Source: Desulfosporosinus sp049943955
Lineage (GTDB): Bacteria > Bacillota > Desulfitobacteriia > Desulfitobacteriales > Desulfitobacteriaceae
Assembly (NCBI RefSeq): GCF_049943955.1
Contig: NZ_JBNFTW010000004.1
Span: 62,001 to 126,000, forward strand
DNA length: 64,000 nucleotides
Direction: 5' to 3'
Shown here in pieces: positions 25,275 to 34,180 of this stretch. Positions within the stretch are counted from its first letter, which is position 1. Every line of letters starts with the position of its first letter. Made by a program: the position numbers and the translations under genes. The notes below the pieces were generated by a model. The model made no database searches. It was not told the DNA's origin and saw only the letters and a program-made list of their open reading frames with translations.

Positions 25275-25300
25275 GGCCGCAATTATGTGGCCTTTTTTAG
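25274..25300 (+). terminator. Terminator after rpmH
   Basis: AAGGCCGC pairs with GTGGCCTT around AATTAT and is followed by TTTTTT. Some readthrough to rnpA is likely since it overlaps the stop codon region. Confidence 0.85.
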
Positions 25301-25369
25301 TATATCTAGTAATAAGTCACGGCTTTCGCTCAAATCTAAGTGAACTCGTTCAGCAAAGGTTGAACATCG

Positions 25370-25413
25370 GGGGTACTCCCAGTTGTAGAAGAGGGAGTCT
25401 TACGATTTGATAA
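25370..25413 (+). repeat. Dispersed hairpin element, copy B
   Basis: ACTCCC-AGTTGTAGAAGA-GGGAGT hairpin followed by CTTACGATTTGATAAA, matching copies D and E. A separate piece, GTGAACTCGTTCAG at 25340-25353, recurs near copy C. It lies in the 230-nt spacer between rpmH and rnpA. Confidence 0.55.
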
Positions 25414-25506
25414 ATTTATTTGCTCCGCTAAGCAAAAAGGGTTTAATTTTTAGCTTATGGAGTTAAAATATGATAGAATTGTCTCTTATTTAAGCCTGGA
25501 GGGTTT

Positions 25507-25845
25507 ATGCTTAAAAAAGAATTTCGACTACGCAAAAAATCAGGCTTTAAAGCAATTTTTGATAATGGCAATAATTTTTCTGAGAAATATGCCGCTATCT
25601 ATATTTTAAAAGGCAAACAACAACGGTTTGGTTTTATTGCTTCAAAAAAAATAGGTAATTCTGTGCAAAGAAATCGTGCAAAGAGATTACTTCGGGAAGT
25701 TGTTCGATTACATATATCTGAAATTAAGCCGGATGTTCAAATTATTTTTATTGCGAGGCCTAGGATCAGAGGAGTTTACTTCCCGGAAGTCGAAACTTCA
25801 ATATTGATGATGTTGAATAAAGCTAAAGCTTTAATCACGAAATGA
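25507..25845 (+). CDS. rnpA: Ribonuclease P protein component
   Basis: 112 residues, basic. It assists the catalytic RNase P RNA in trimming tRNA 5' leaders. The RNR signature is seen as GNSVQRNRAKRLLREVVRLH (about residues 54-73), after the N-terminal RLRKKSGFKAIFDNG. The ATG is preceded by TGGAGGG. The next gene, yidD, begins 7 nt after the stop, and the order rpmH-rnpA-yidD-yidC-jag is the standard one near oriC. The RNA component was not found in this window. Confidence 0.96.
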   Translation: MLKKEFRLRKKSGFKAIFDNGNNFSEKYAAIYILKGKQQRFGFIASKKIGNSVQRNRAKRLLREVVRLHISEIKPDVQIIFIARPRIRGVYFPEVETSILMMLNKAKALITK

Positions 25846-25852
25846 GTCGTTA

Positions 25853-26062
25853 ATGATGAGAAAGTTATTAATTCTGCTCTTGCGGATCTACCAAAAATTT
25901 ATTTCTCCTCTGAAAGGACAAACATGTCGTTTTTATCCGTCCTGTTCTGAATACGCGATTCAAGCGCTGCAAAAGTATGGCTTATTTCGAGGTAGTTATA
26001 AATCACTTGTGAGAATATTGAAATGCCATCCGTTTCATCCGGGAGGGCATGATCCAGTTTAA
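25853..26062 (+). CDS. yidD: Membrane protein insertion efficiency factor YidD
   Basis: 69 residues. The family pattern is clear: LLRIYQKFISPLKGQTCRFYPSCSEYAIQALQKYG and LKCHPFHPGGHDPV, with three conserved Cys. It is a small membrane-associated protein that helps YidC-dependent insertion. Two consecutive ATG codons occur at the start (25853 and 25856) and either may be used. It lies between rnpA and yidC with an 11-nt gap to yidC, and is surely part of the same transcript. Confidence 0.95.
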   Translation: MMRKLLILLLRIYQKFISPLKGQTCRFYPSCSEYAIQALQKYGLFRGSYKSLVRILKCHPFHPGGHDPV

Positions 26063-26073
26063 GGAGGGCTTTT

Positions 26074-26748
26074 GTGAGTATTATTGTGCAATGGATGACC
26101 TATTTATTAAATATATTTTATAATTTGTCTTCTGCCTTGGGTCTTCCTAATTATGGTGTAGCCATTATCTTATTAACAATTTTGATTAAAACCATTATTT
26201 ATCCTCTTACTTATAAACAAATGGCTTCGATGCGTAAAACCGTAGATTTACAGCCTAAGATTAAAGCTATTCAGGTCAAACATAAGAATGATAAAGAAAA
26301 AGCTAATGCAGAAATAATGGAGCTGTATAAAGAGAACAAAGTAAATCCTATGGGTGGTTGTTTACCTATTGTTATTCAATTGCCGATTTTTTGGGGGTTG
26401 TATAGTACTCTGCGGAATTTTCCGTATGGAGCTTCTGCTAACGCAGCACATTGGTTTCTTGGATTTGATTTAACAAAAATTTATGGTTTTAGTTTAAGTT
26501 ATCATATTATTTTACCTCTTTTTGCCGCTGCTACGACGTATTTACAAACGAAGGTCACGAATCCGAATGCATCATCAGATCCGACCCAAAAAACAATGTT
26601 GTACGTAATGCCTATATTTTTTGCCTATATCAGTGCTACGGTGCCGTCAGGTTTAGCTTTATATTGGGTTACGATGAATTGTGTTTCAATTCTGCAGCAG
26701 CTTTATATTAATCGTAAATTGACAAATCAAAAGAAAAGCATTGCATAG
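26074..26748 (+). CDS. yidC: Membrane protein insertase YidC/SpoIIIJ
   Basis: 224 residues, GTG start with AAGGAGGG upstream. YidC inserts and folds membrane proteins alone or with SecYEG; the Bacillus paralogue SpoIIIJ is needed for sigmaG activity. Five membrane segments are visible, with the conserved positively charged groove segment TILIKTIIYPLTYKQMASM and the cytoplasmic hairpin NKVNPMGGCLPIVIQLPIFW. Unlike many Gram-positive YidC proteins it has no N-terminal lipoprotein signal and lipobox Cys; it begins close to the first membrane segment. It sits between yidD and jag. Confidence 0.95.
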   Translation: MSIIVQWMTYLLNIFYNLSSALGLPNYGVAIILLTILIKTIIYPLTYKQMASMRKTVDLQPKIKAIQVKHKNDKEKANAEIMELYKENKVNPMGGCLPIVIQLPIFWGLYSTLRNFPYGASANAAHWFLGFDLTKIYGFSLSYHIILPLFAAATTYLQTKVTNPNASSDPTQKTMLYVMPIFFAYISATVPSGLALYWVTMNCVSILQQLYINRKLTNQKKSIA

Positions 26749-26779
26749 ATAACGGGGAAGACGTGAGGAGGGATCGTTC

Positions 26780-27406
26780 ATGAGAGTTGTAGAGAAAACC
26801 GCCAAAACGGTTGAAGAAGCGATCGCCGCTGGGGTTCAAGAATTAGCTGTCGACAGAAAATATGTTCAGGTTGAAATTCTTGAGGAACCTACGAAAAAAG
26901 GATTATTTGGTCTTTTCGGTACAAAATTTGCAAAAGTTAGAGTTACATATGAAGATGATCCGGGACTTCTGGCAACTGTATTTATTCAAACTATCTGTAA
27001 AGCTATGGGCGTCAAGGCTGAAACTCAAGTAACTAAGGATTCAGAAAACTGGCATGTTAATATTACCGGGCCAGAACTGGGAATTTTAATTGGACGTCGA
27101 GGGGATACCCTTGACGCTCTGCAATATTTAACGAATTTAGCCGTTTCTAAAAAATTATCTGATCGTGTTCGCATTATTGTTGATGTAGAAGGATATCGGT
27201 CTCGTCGTGAAGAAACTCTTATTCGATTAGCTAAACGCTTATCCGATAAAGTAAAAAGAACTGGTGTTAGAATTGTTTTAGAGCCTATGAATCCTCATGA
27301 ACGCAGAATTATTCATACTTCTTTACAAGATGACAGTAGGATCTCTACGTTTAGTGAAGGTGATGATCCTAATCGACGTGTTGTGATTGCTCTAAAAAGA
27401 AGTTAA
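26780..27406 (+). CDS. jag: RNA-binding protein Jag/KhpB
   Basis: 208 residues. Domain order: Jag N-terminal domain (about residues 1-55, KTAKTVEEAIAAGVQEL and KKGLFGLFGTKFAKVRV), KH domain with GRRGDTLDALQYLTNL (about 110-125), and R3H domain with LEPMNPHERRIIHTSLQ (about 172-188). KhpB binds many RNAs and affects cell elongation and sporulation; SpoIIIJ-associated is the older name. The ATG has GAGGAGGG upstream. It is the last gene of the oriC-proximal set before a terminator. Confidence 0.95.
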   Translation: MRVVEKTAKTVEEAIAAGVQELAVDRKYVQVEILEEPTKKGLFGLFGTKFAKVRVTYEDDPGLLATVFIQTICKAMGVKAETQVTKDSENWHVNITGPELGILIGRRGDTLDALQYLTNLAVSKKLSDRVRIIVDVEGYRSRREETLIRLAKRLSDKVKRTGVRIVLEPMNPHERRIIHTSLQDDSRISTFSEGDDPNRRVVIALKRS

Positions 27407-27475
27407 AGTTAAAAAGGAATTTCTTTTTAGCTACCTAAAACTTAATGAAATATGAAACAAGATATTAGTTGAGTT

Positions 27476-27502
27476 GAGGGGGAAAGTAACCCCTCTTTTT
27501 TC
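27476..27502 (+). terminator. Terminator after jag
   Basis: GAGGGG pairs with CCCCTC around AAAGTAA and is followed by TTTTTT. The 165 nt that follow, up to mnmE, have a possible TTGATA-16-TATAAA promoter and an unrecognised leader. Confidence 0.85.
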
Positions 27503-27671
27503 ATTAGATTACGAAACTTATTAAATTGATAGAATTAGATCATTATATAAATACAACTAGGCAGACCCTGGTTATGCTGAACAAGTGTTTCCGAAGTCAG
27601 GGAGTGAGAAACAAACCTGGCAGGTATTATTCGTTAAGAGTTAATTATACATTTGCTTTGGAGATGATTAG

Positions 27672-29030
27672 GTGGAAGATACAATTGTTGCTCTGGCTAC
27701 CGCAATGGGAGAAGCAAGTATCCATATTGTTAGGTTAAGTGGTCCGGAGGCAAGGCGAATTATTGATGAATGTTTTATTCCCAGATCAAGGGAACGTTGG
27801 TTACGTCACGATAATTTCACACTTACTCTTGGTGTTTTTAAAGATGAGGATCGTATTCTTGATGAGGTTCTGATTGGCAGAATGGCTGCTCCTAACTCTT
27901 TTACGGGAGAAGATGTTTATGAGATTAATTGTCATGGCGGACCTTTTGTTGCGCAGAGAATTGTCCGTACTTGTCTTCGTCATGGGGCCCATCATGCTGA
28001 ACCAGGTGAGTTTTCCAAAAGAGCTTTTCTAAATGGTAAATTGGATTTAGTACAGGCAGAGGCGATTATTGATTTAATTACATCCAAGACCGAGACTTCT
28101 GCTAATTTGGCTTTAACACAACTTAGCGGGGGATTAACAAAAATAATTATTGATCTTCGAGAAAAAATATTGGAGATTTTAGCTTTTATTGAAGCAGGTA
28201 TTGATTTTCCAGAGGATGATGTTGAAACCCTGGATCGAAAAGCATTAGCGAACCGATTGGAAGAAGCTCTGTCAGTAACGAGGGATTTACTAGAAGGTAG
28301 TAAGACCGGAAAAATTTTACGCGAAGGACTTCTTACAGTTATCGTAGGACGACCCAATGTTGGCAAATCAAGTTTATTAAATGCTTTATTAAAAGAAGAT
28401 CGCGCTATAGTAACTGATATTCCAGGTACAACTCGAGATGAGATTAGGGAATATGTCAGCGTGGGGGGAATCCTTTTACAACTTGTAGACACTGCTGGGA
28501 TTTGGGAAAGTAAAGATATTGTAGAACGTCTGGGAATCGAAAGAACATGGAATGCCTTAAAAAGTGCCGATCTCATTATTTTAGTCATTGAAGCTAATGT
28601 TCAACTATCAGAGGATGAATTATATATTCTTGAGACTTATTCCGATAAAATTATTACTCTAGTTAATAAAATTGATTTATTGCAAAACGACAAAATTGAT
28701 ATCCCTAATATTGATTATTGGATTCCTTTTTCGGTGCTTCTTCACAAAGGTTTTGCTGATCTAGAGAATGAGATAAAAAGAAGGGTTTACCAAGGGGAGA
28801 TAATTAATTCGTCAGACCCTCTGCTCTCCAATACTCGTCAAATCTCCTCTTTAGAACATAGTTATGCTGCTCTCCAACAGGCTAAGAATAGCTTGAATTC
28901 ATTTATGCCATGGGATATCCTTTCAATTGATATACGTCAAGCACTTCAATACATTTCTGAGCTGACTGGACATAATGTTCAAGAATCTTTGCTTGATGAT
29001 ATTTTTTCACGATTTTGTATTGGAAAGTAG
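27672..29030 (+). CDS. mnmE: tRNA modification GTPase MnmE
   Basis: 452 residues. With MnmG it makes 5-carboxymethylaminomethyl-uridine at U34 of certain tRNAs. N-terminal formyl-THF-binding domain (EDTIVALATAMGEASIHIVRLSG), helical domain, and inserted G domain with GRPNVGKSSLLNAL near residue 225, TTRDE, DTAGIWES and NKIDLL. The C-terminal FCIGK motif carries the catalytic Cys. GTG start with TTGGAG upstream. It ends 8 nt before the likely mnmG start; mnmE-mnmG-rsmG form an operon. Confidence 0.97.
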   Translation: MEDTIVALATAMGEASIHIVRLSGPEARRIIDECFIPRSRERWLRHDNFTLTLGVFKDEDRILDEVLIGRMAAPNSFTGEDVYEINCHGGPFVAQRIVRTCLRHGAHHAEPGEFSKRAFLNGKLDLVQAEAIIDLITSKTETSANLALTQLSGGLTKIIIDLREKILEILAFIEAGIDFPEDDVETLDRKALANRLEEALSVTRDLLEGSKTGKILREGLLTVIVGRPNVGKSSLLNALLKEDRAIVTDIPGTTRDEIREYVSVGGILLQLVDTAGIWESKDIVERLGIERTWNALKSADLIILVIEANVQLSEDELYILETYSDKIITLVNKIDLLQNDKIDIPNIDYWIPFSVLLHKGFADLENEIKRRVYQGEIINSSDPLLSNTRQISSLEHSYAALQQAKNSLNSFMPWDILSIDIRQALQYISELTGHNVQESLLDDIFSRFCIGK

Positions 29031-29038
29031 GTTTAGTC

Positions 29039-30940
29039 TTGGAATATTTTGCTGGTAATTATGATGTTATTGTTGTTGGTGCCGGGCATGCGGGATGCGA
29101 AGCGGCTTTAGCTGCTGCTAGGCTTGGCTGTGAGACCTTGTTAATTACTTTGAACCTTGATACCATTGCCCATATGCCATGCAATCCTTCAATTGGTGGA
29201 CCTGCGAAAGGGCATTTAGTCCGTGAGATTGATGCCCTTGGAGGGCAGATGGGTATAAATGCTGATGAGACATCCTTACAAGTTAAAATGCTGAATACTG
29301 GTAAAGGTCCGGCTGTCTATGCCTTAAGAGTTCAATCGGATAAACAAGCTTATCAAAATCGGATGCGTGCGGTCTTGTTTAATCAGCCTAATTTGACAGT
29401 TATTCAGGGTTTGGCGGAACGATTGGTTATTGATAACTATCAGGTAACAGGTGTTGTGACGAGAACCGGCGCTCGCTTTGAATCAAGAAATGTTGTCTTA
29501 ACGAGCGGTACCTATCTTCGTGGACGAATAATCATTGGTGATTCAATGTACGAGGGCGGACCAAATGGACAAATGCCCGCCACGTCTCTCTCTCAATCTC
29601 TAAAGGAGATTGGTATAGAATTAGGAAGATTCAAGACTGGGACTCCACCGCGGATTCATCGCCATTCTGTTGACTATTCCCAGCTTAAATTACAACCTGG
29701 AGATGACTCATTATGGACTTTTTCATTTCTTCCCACAGAGAGCATCTTCTGGCATAAGGATCCATCCAAACAAGTTCCCTGTTGGCTTGGCTATACGTCT
29801 TCCAAAACTCATGAAATCATTCGTGATAATCTTTATCGTGCACCTCTTTATTCAGGAAAAATTGAGGGTATTGGTCCAAGGTATTGTCCTTCAATCGAAG
29901 ACAAAGTTGTACGTTTTGCTGAACGTGATGCTCATCAAATTTTTCTTGAGCCTGAAGGATGGAATACCGATGAATTGTATGTTGCCGGTTTGTCAACCAG
30001 TATGCCAGAAGAAGTTCAAACAGAAATTTTAAAAAGTATTCCCGGTTTAAGTCATGTAAAAATGTTGCGTCCTGGTTATGCTATAGAATATGATTATGTT
30101 TTTCCCCACCAGTTATCGTTAAGTCTTGAGGTTCGTCAGTTGCCGGGTTTATTTACCGCTGGTCAATTGAATGGCACTTCAGGGTATGAAGAAGCTGCTG
30201 CTCAGGGGTTAATGGCCGGTATTAATGCTGCTTTAAGATGCTTGGAGCGAGAACCTTTTCTGCTGCGTCGATCTGATGGTTATTTAGGTGTTATGGTTGA
30301 TGATTTAGTAACAAAAGGTGTCAAAGAACCCTATCGTTTGTTAACGTCTAGGGCTGAGTATCGATTAGTTCTAAGACAGGATAATGCTGATCTCCGGCTT
30401 ACCGAAAAGGGGCGCCTTATCGGTTTAGTTGATGATGAGCGCTGGTCTCGTTTTCAACATAAAAAACAGGATCTTTCGGAAATAAAAGATCTTTGGAAGT
30501 CAACAGTTTTTTCTCCTTCGCAACAGGAATTAAAGAAGTTAATGGATGAGGTAAATTCTACTCCACTGCGTGGAGGAATTAATGCTTTTGATTTAATTCG
30601 AAGACCTGAAATAACTTTAAACCACATGGTTGAATTAATTCCGGAATTAAAACGTTATTCCCAAGAAGTTTTAGAAGAGGCAGTTATCGAAACAAAATAT
30701 GCTGGTTATATTGATAAACAATGGGCTGATATCGAAAAATTTGCGAAGATGGAAGATAGAATTTTAGCAAATGATTTTAATTACGCTGAATTAAAGGGCT
30801 TGTCTACCGAGGGCAGACAACGGTTAATGGAAGTGAAGCCCCGTAATGTAGGTCAAGCCTCCCGAATTACGGGTGTTACGCCGGCCGACATTTCAGTTTT
30901 GCTTGTTTTCCTGGAGCAACGGCATCGAGGGGGAAAATAA
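29039..30940 (+). CDS. mnmG: tRNA uridine-5-carboxymethylaminomethyl synthesis enzyme MnmG
   Basis: 633 residues. FAD-binding partner of MnmE. N-terminal dinucleotide fold YDVIVVGAGHAGCEAALAAARLG, family signature MPCNPSIGGPAKGHLVREIDALGG and FKTGTPPRI, and C-terminal GLSTEGRQRLMEVKPRNVGQASRITGVTPADI. The start is uncertain: I chose the TTG at 29039-29041, 8 nt after AGTAGG and just past the mnmE stop; a TTG at 29015 inside mnmE would add eight residues but lacks a ribosome site. It is followed by rsmG after 3 nt. Confidence 0.95.
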   Translation: MEYFAGNYDVIVVGAGHAGCEAALAAARLGCETLLITLNLDTIAHMPCNPSIGGPAKGHLVREIDALGGQMGINADETSLQVKMLNTGKGPAVYALRVQSDKQAYQNRMRAVLFNQPNLTVIQGLAERLVIDNYQVTGVVTRTGARFESRNVVLTSGTYLRGRIIIGDSMYEGGPNGQMPATSLSQSLKEIGIELGRFKTGTPPRIHRHSVDYSQLKLQPGDDSLWTFSFLPTESIFWHKDPSKQVPCWLGYTSSKTHEIIRDNLYRAPLYSGKIEGIGPRYCPSIEDKVVRFAERDAHQIFLEPEGWNTDELYVAGLSTSMPEEVQTEILKSIPGLSHVKMLRPGYAIEYDYVFPHQLSLSLEVRQLPGLFTAGQLNGTSGYEEAAAQGLMAGINAALRCLEREPFLLRRSDGYLGVMVDDLVTKGVKEPYRLLTSRAEYRLVLRQDNADLRLTEKGRLIGLVDDERWSRFQHKKQDLSEIKDLWKSTVFSPSQQELKKLMDEVNSTPLRGGINAFDLIRRPEITLNHMVELIPELKRYSQEVLEEAVIETKYAGYIDKQWADIEKFAKMEDRILANDFNYAELKGLSTEGRQRLMEVKPRNVGQASRITGVTPADISVLLVFLEQRHRGGK

Positions 30941-30943
30941 GTA

Positions 30944-31663
30944 ATGTTTAATCAGTTTGCTTCACAAATAAAAGATTTGACGCTATTAAAATTAGGCTAT
31001 GAATTATCAGACGAACAGGTTAACCAATTTTGTGTATTTGGAGATCTTTTACTTGAATGGAATCAGAAGTTAAATCTGACGAGAATTATTGAACCTTTAG
31101 ATATAATTCTAAAGCATTTTATTGATTCTATGGCAATTGGAAAATATCTAAAAGGTGGTAACTTAGCAGATCTAGGCACAGGTGCCGGTTTTCCAGGGAT
31201 ACCAATTAAAATATTACGGCCTGAATTGGACGTATTCTTAGTTGACTCATTGAAAAAACGTTTAGATTTTCTTGATGTTGTGGTTTCAAAACTTAAGTTA
31301 ACAACGACAAGAACAGTACATGCTCGTGCAGAGGACTTTGGACGAAATACGCTATATCGTGGAACATTTGACTACGTTAGTTCTCGAGCTGTTGCCCGTT
31401 TGCCAATCCTGCTTGAGTACTCCCTTCCTATATTAAAGAAAAATGGTTTTTTTATTGCTCTCAAGGGATTACAAGCCCAGGAAGAGCTGAAAGAGTCTCA
31501 AGCTGCTTTGAATATTTTAGGCGGAAATATCGAGTCTCTTGAAACCTATAATTTTGGTGAAACTGCAGAACATCGAGCTATTATTGTTTTCAAAAAGGTT
31601 AAGGAAACGTCTTCCCTATATCCTCGTAAGGCTGGTATACCTACAAAATCGCCGCTTCATTAA
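30944..31663 (+). CDS. rsmG: 16S rRNA (guanine-527-N7)-methyltransferase RsmG
   Basis: 239 residues. It methylates G527 of 16S rRNA with S-adenosylmethionine; loss gives low-level streptomycin resistance in known species. Motifs: WNQKLNLTRI, HFIDSM, SAM-binding LADLGTGAGFPGIPIKI, and the catalytic-region VSSRAVARLPILLEYSLP. The ATG follows GAGGGGG and lies 3 nt past the mnmG stop. In many Firmicutes noc follows; here a VanW-type gene comes next. The C-terminus (PRKAGIPTKSPLH) is typical. Confidence 0.96.
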   Translation: MFNQFASQIKDLTLLKLGYELSDEQVNQFCVFGDLLLEWNQKLNLTRIIEPLDIILKHFIDSMAIGKYLKGGNLADLGTGAGFPGIPIKILRPELDVFLVDSLKKRLDFLDVVVSKLKLTTTRTVHARAEDFGRNTLYRGTFDYVSSRAVARLPILLEYSLPILKKNGFFIALKGLQAQEELKESQAALNILGGNIESLETYNFGETAEHRAIIVFKKVKETSSLYPRKAGIPTKSPLH

Positions 31664-31819
31664 TCCAAGAAATTATATAGATGATAAAAATTAAAGCTCA
31701 ATTTCAACGCTTTACTACAATATTTGGTAAAGCTCTTTTTGACTTTAATGAAGGGAATACGATTTTAACGTCGAATTAATAGGATTAATATCGTTTATTT
31801 CATAATGAGGAGGTGCGAT

Positions 31820-33265
31820 TTGGACGATTCACTTGAACAGAGAATTAATAGTAAGGCTGAAATGATATCGAGCGAGACATTACCTCATACTTCTAAATCC
31901 ATCCGAAGCCGGCGGATAAGAAAAGATCGCACATCTAATAGAAAGGTACTCTTTATTGCTGTTGGGTTTGTTGTGGTTTTATTTTTTGCTTGTGGCATCC
32001 TTGTTGGTTACTATACTTGGGATCGTCATACTATTGTTGACGGCGTGAGGATTTCCGGAATTAACGTTGGTAACATGACACAATCACAGGCTAAAAGCTC
32101 GGCTAATAAGGAAATTGACCGTTTGCTGAATCAAACTGTTAAACTAACTGATGGACAGCACAGTAATGACGTTAAATTAAGTGATTTAGGGCTTTCGATT
32201 TCTGATGACAAGGCTTTGAAAGATGCCTATGATATTAGCAGAACGGGTTCCTTATATCATAGAATTATTGCCAAAATGGATGCTGCAAAAGGGGTTAGCT
32301 TTAACTTCTCTTCGCAGTGGGATGATAAGAAAATGCAAGAGAACTTAGATAAGTTATTTGGCCAATATAATAAGCCTGCTATTGATGCCTCTTATAAAAT
32401 TACCGACCAAAATACGATGCTTATCGAGCCTGAACAAACTGGATCAACTTATGATGTTGATGCTTTGAAAACTCAAATCAAAGCAATCAATTATCTAAAG
32501 CCTGTATCCGGGCTTAATGTTAATTTTAAAGATCAACAGCCAAAGGTAACAGCAGTGCAACTCGAGGGAGAAAAAATTACCGGTCTCTTAGCTACCTACA
32601 CAACTCATTTTGATCCTTCACAGACTGCACGCACAGAAAATGTTCAACTTGCTGCAAAAGCCCTTGACAAGGCGGTTATTAAACCTGGTGATATTCTTTC
32701 TTTTAATAATATTGTAGGGGAGCGAACTGTTGAAGGCGGGTATAAGGATGCTTACATTATTGTTAATGGTAAATTTATTCCAGGTTTAGCCGGCGGAATT
32801 TGTCAGGTTTCCAGCACGTTATATAATACGGGCCTTTTAGCAAATCTTTCTGTTGTTCAAAGATCAAATCACGATCTTGCTATTACTTATGCACCTCTTG
32901 GACAAGATGCAACCGTTGCATATCCTGATTTGGATCTGAAATTCAGAAATACTACTGCGGGGTATTTATTAGTACGCACAAGAACAACTTCAAATACTTT
33001 AACTATTGATCTCTATGGAAAAGTTAATCCTGGCCAGGAAGTTACGATTACAGATTCAACTGAATCTGTAGTGCAACCTGAAGAACAGCGTGTTGTTGAT
33101 AATACGTTAAAACCTGGCGAGTCCGTTGTTAAACAACAGGGGCAACCGGGATATGTTGTAAAATCAATACGAACGGTTAAGGTTAATGGAAATGTAGTTA
33201 GCTCTGAACCACTGCAAAAAAGTGTTTATAAAGCTCTTCCTAAAATCATTAATGTCGGGCCTTGA
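31820..33265 (+). CDS. VanW family cell-envelope protein with G5 domain
   Basis: 481 residues. N-terminal basic cytoplasmic part, one membrane segment at about residues 44-65, then a putative peptidoglycan-binding domain (VDGVRISGINVGNMTQSQAK onward), VanW domain with GDILSFNNIVGERT and LAGGICQVSSTLYN (about 290-330), and a C-terminal G5-like domain (QGQPGYVVKSIRTVKVNG). It is probably anchored in the membrane facing the wall. The family role is unknown; VanW occurs in some vancomycin clusters but is not a resistance determinant. The start is TTG at 31820 with GAGGAGGTG; an ATG at 31805 overlaps that ribosome site. Followed by a terminator, upstream of parA. Confidence 0.9.
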   Translation: MDDSLEQRINSKAEMISSETLPHTSKSIRSRRIRKDRTSNRKVLFIAVGFVVVLFFACGILVGYYTWDRHTIVDGVRISGINVGNMTQSQAKSSANKEIDRLLNQTVKLTDGQHSNDVKLSDLGLSISDDKALKDAYDISRTGSLYHRIIAKMDAAKGVSFNFSSQWDDKKMQENLDKLFGQYNKPAIDASYKITDQNTMLIEPEQTGSTYDVDALKTQIKAINYLKPVSGLNVNFKDQQPKVTAVQLEGEKITGLLATYTTHFDPSQTARTENVQLAAKALDKAVIKPGDILSFNNIVGERTVEGGYKDAYIIVNGKFIPGLAGGICQVSSTLYNTGLLANLSVVQRSNHDLAITYAPLGQDATVAYPDLDLKFRNTTAGYLLVRTRTTSNTLTIDLYGKVNPGQEVTITDSTESVVQPEEQRVVDNTLKPGESVVKQQGQPGYVVKSIRTVKVNGNVVSSEPLQKSVYKALPKIINVGP

Positions 33266-33309
33266 TATTATTTATGTGATCGTTGGAAATAAATATTTTT
33301 GAAACCAGT

Positions 33310-33337
33310 AAAAAAAGCGTTCCAAACGCTTTTTTTA
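33310..33337 (+). terminator. Terminator after the VanW-family gene
   Basis: AAAAAAGCGTT pairs with AACGCTTTTTTT around a short CCA loop. It separates the VanW gene from parA. Confidence 0.88.
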
Positions 33338-33415
33338 TTACTATTGGTTTGATACTATTTAAAGTATATGTAAACATTTCAGAATGGCAGTTAGATAAAA
33401 AGGAAGTGTATGCTA

Positions 33416-34180
33416 TTGATATCGAAAGTGATCGCAATTGCCAATCAAAAAGGTGGTGTGGCTAAAACCACTACAGCCATAAATTTGAGTGCTTGTCTGG
33501 CGGAACTGGGATATAATGTTCTACTTATTGACTTAGACCCTCAGGGAAATGCTACGAGTGGGTTGGGTATAGCAAAGAATAAGTTAATTCGTTGTGTTTA
33601 CGATGTACTAATTAACGACGTTCCCATTGAACAAGTGATTCAGAAGTGCGATCAAAAAAACTTAAAACTCGTCCCAGCAAGAATACTTTTAGCTGGTGCG
33701 GAAATTGAACTGGTTTCTCAAGAATTCCGGGAGACGAAGCTCAAACTTTCTTTGAAGAACGTTCTTCCCAACTACGATTTTATTTTTATTGATTGCCCTC
33801 CTTCTTTAGGACTATTGACTCTTAATGCCTTGGCAGCTGCAACGGATGTTTTGATTCCAATTCAATGTGAGTATTATGCCTTAGAGGGTTTGACACTACT
33901 AATGAATACCTTAGAAAGAGTTCGCAAACATATTAACCCAAATCTTAATATTTTAGGTGCCTTATTAACAATGTTTGATGCTCGAACAAATTTAGCAATT
34001 CAGGTTGTCGATGAAGTAAAAAAATATTTTCCACAAAAAGTTTTTCGAACAATAATTTCTCGTAATGTCCGTCTTAGTGAAGCGCCTAGCCATGGTAAAT
34101 CAATTAATGTTTACGATAGTCGTTCGAGGGGCGCTGAAGTATACCGGGAGCTAGCGAAGGAGGTATTAGAACGTGTCTAA
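33416..34180 (+). CDS. parA: Chromosome partitioning ATPase ParA (Soj)
   Basis: About 254 residues. Deviant Walker A NQKGGVAKTTTAINLSACLAE near the N-terminus, LLIDLDPQGNATSGLG, FIDCPPSLGLLTLNAL, and PIQCEYYALEGL. Soj binds DNA as an ATP dimer, is stimulated by ParB, and in Bacillus also controls DnaA. The start is ambiguous: TTG at 33416 is 9 nt from AGGAAG, whereas ATG at 33410 is only 3 nt from it. The end overlaps parB by 8 nt. The Gly-Gly-Val-Ala-Lys P-loop differs only slightly from the usual KGGVGKT. Confidence 0.95.
   Translation: MISKVIAIANQKGGVAKTTTAINLSACLAELGYNVLLIDLDPQGNATSGLGIAKNKLIRCVYDVLINDVPIEQVIQKCDQKNLKLVPARILLAGAEIELVSQEFRETKLKLSLKNVLPNYDFIFIDCPPSLGLLTLNALAAATDVLIPIQCEYYALEGLTLLMNTLERVRKHINPNLNILGALLTMFDARTNLAIQVVDEVKKYFPQKVFRTIISRNVRLSEAPSHGKSINVYDSRSRGAEVYRELAKEVLERV

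Noticed and set aside
27526..27738. Frame overlapping the mnmE leader and start
   Set aside because: It overlaps the well-supported mnmE start in another frame; no motif.
27992..28588. Minus-strand 198-codon frame inside mnmE
   Set aside because: It is antisense to the G domain of mnmE, lacks a ribosome site, and has no recognisable domain.
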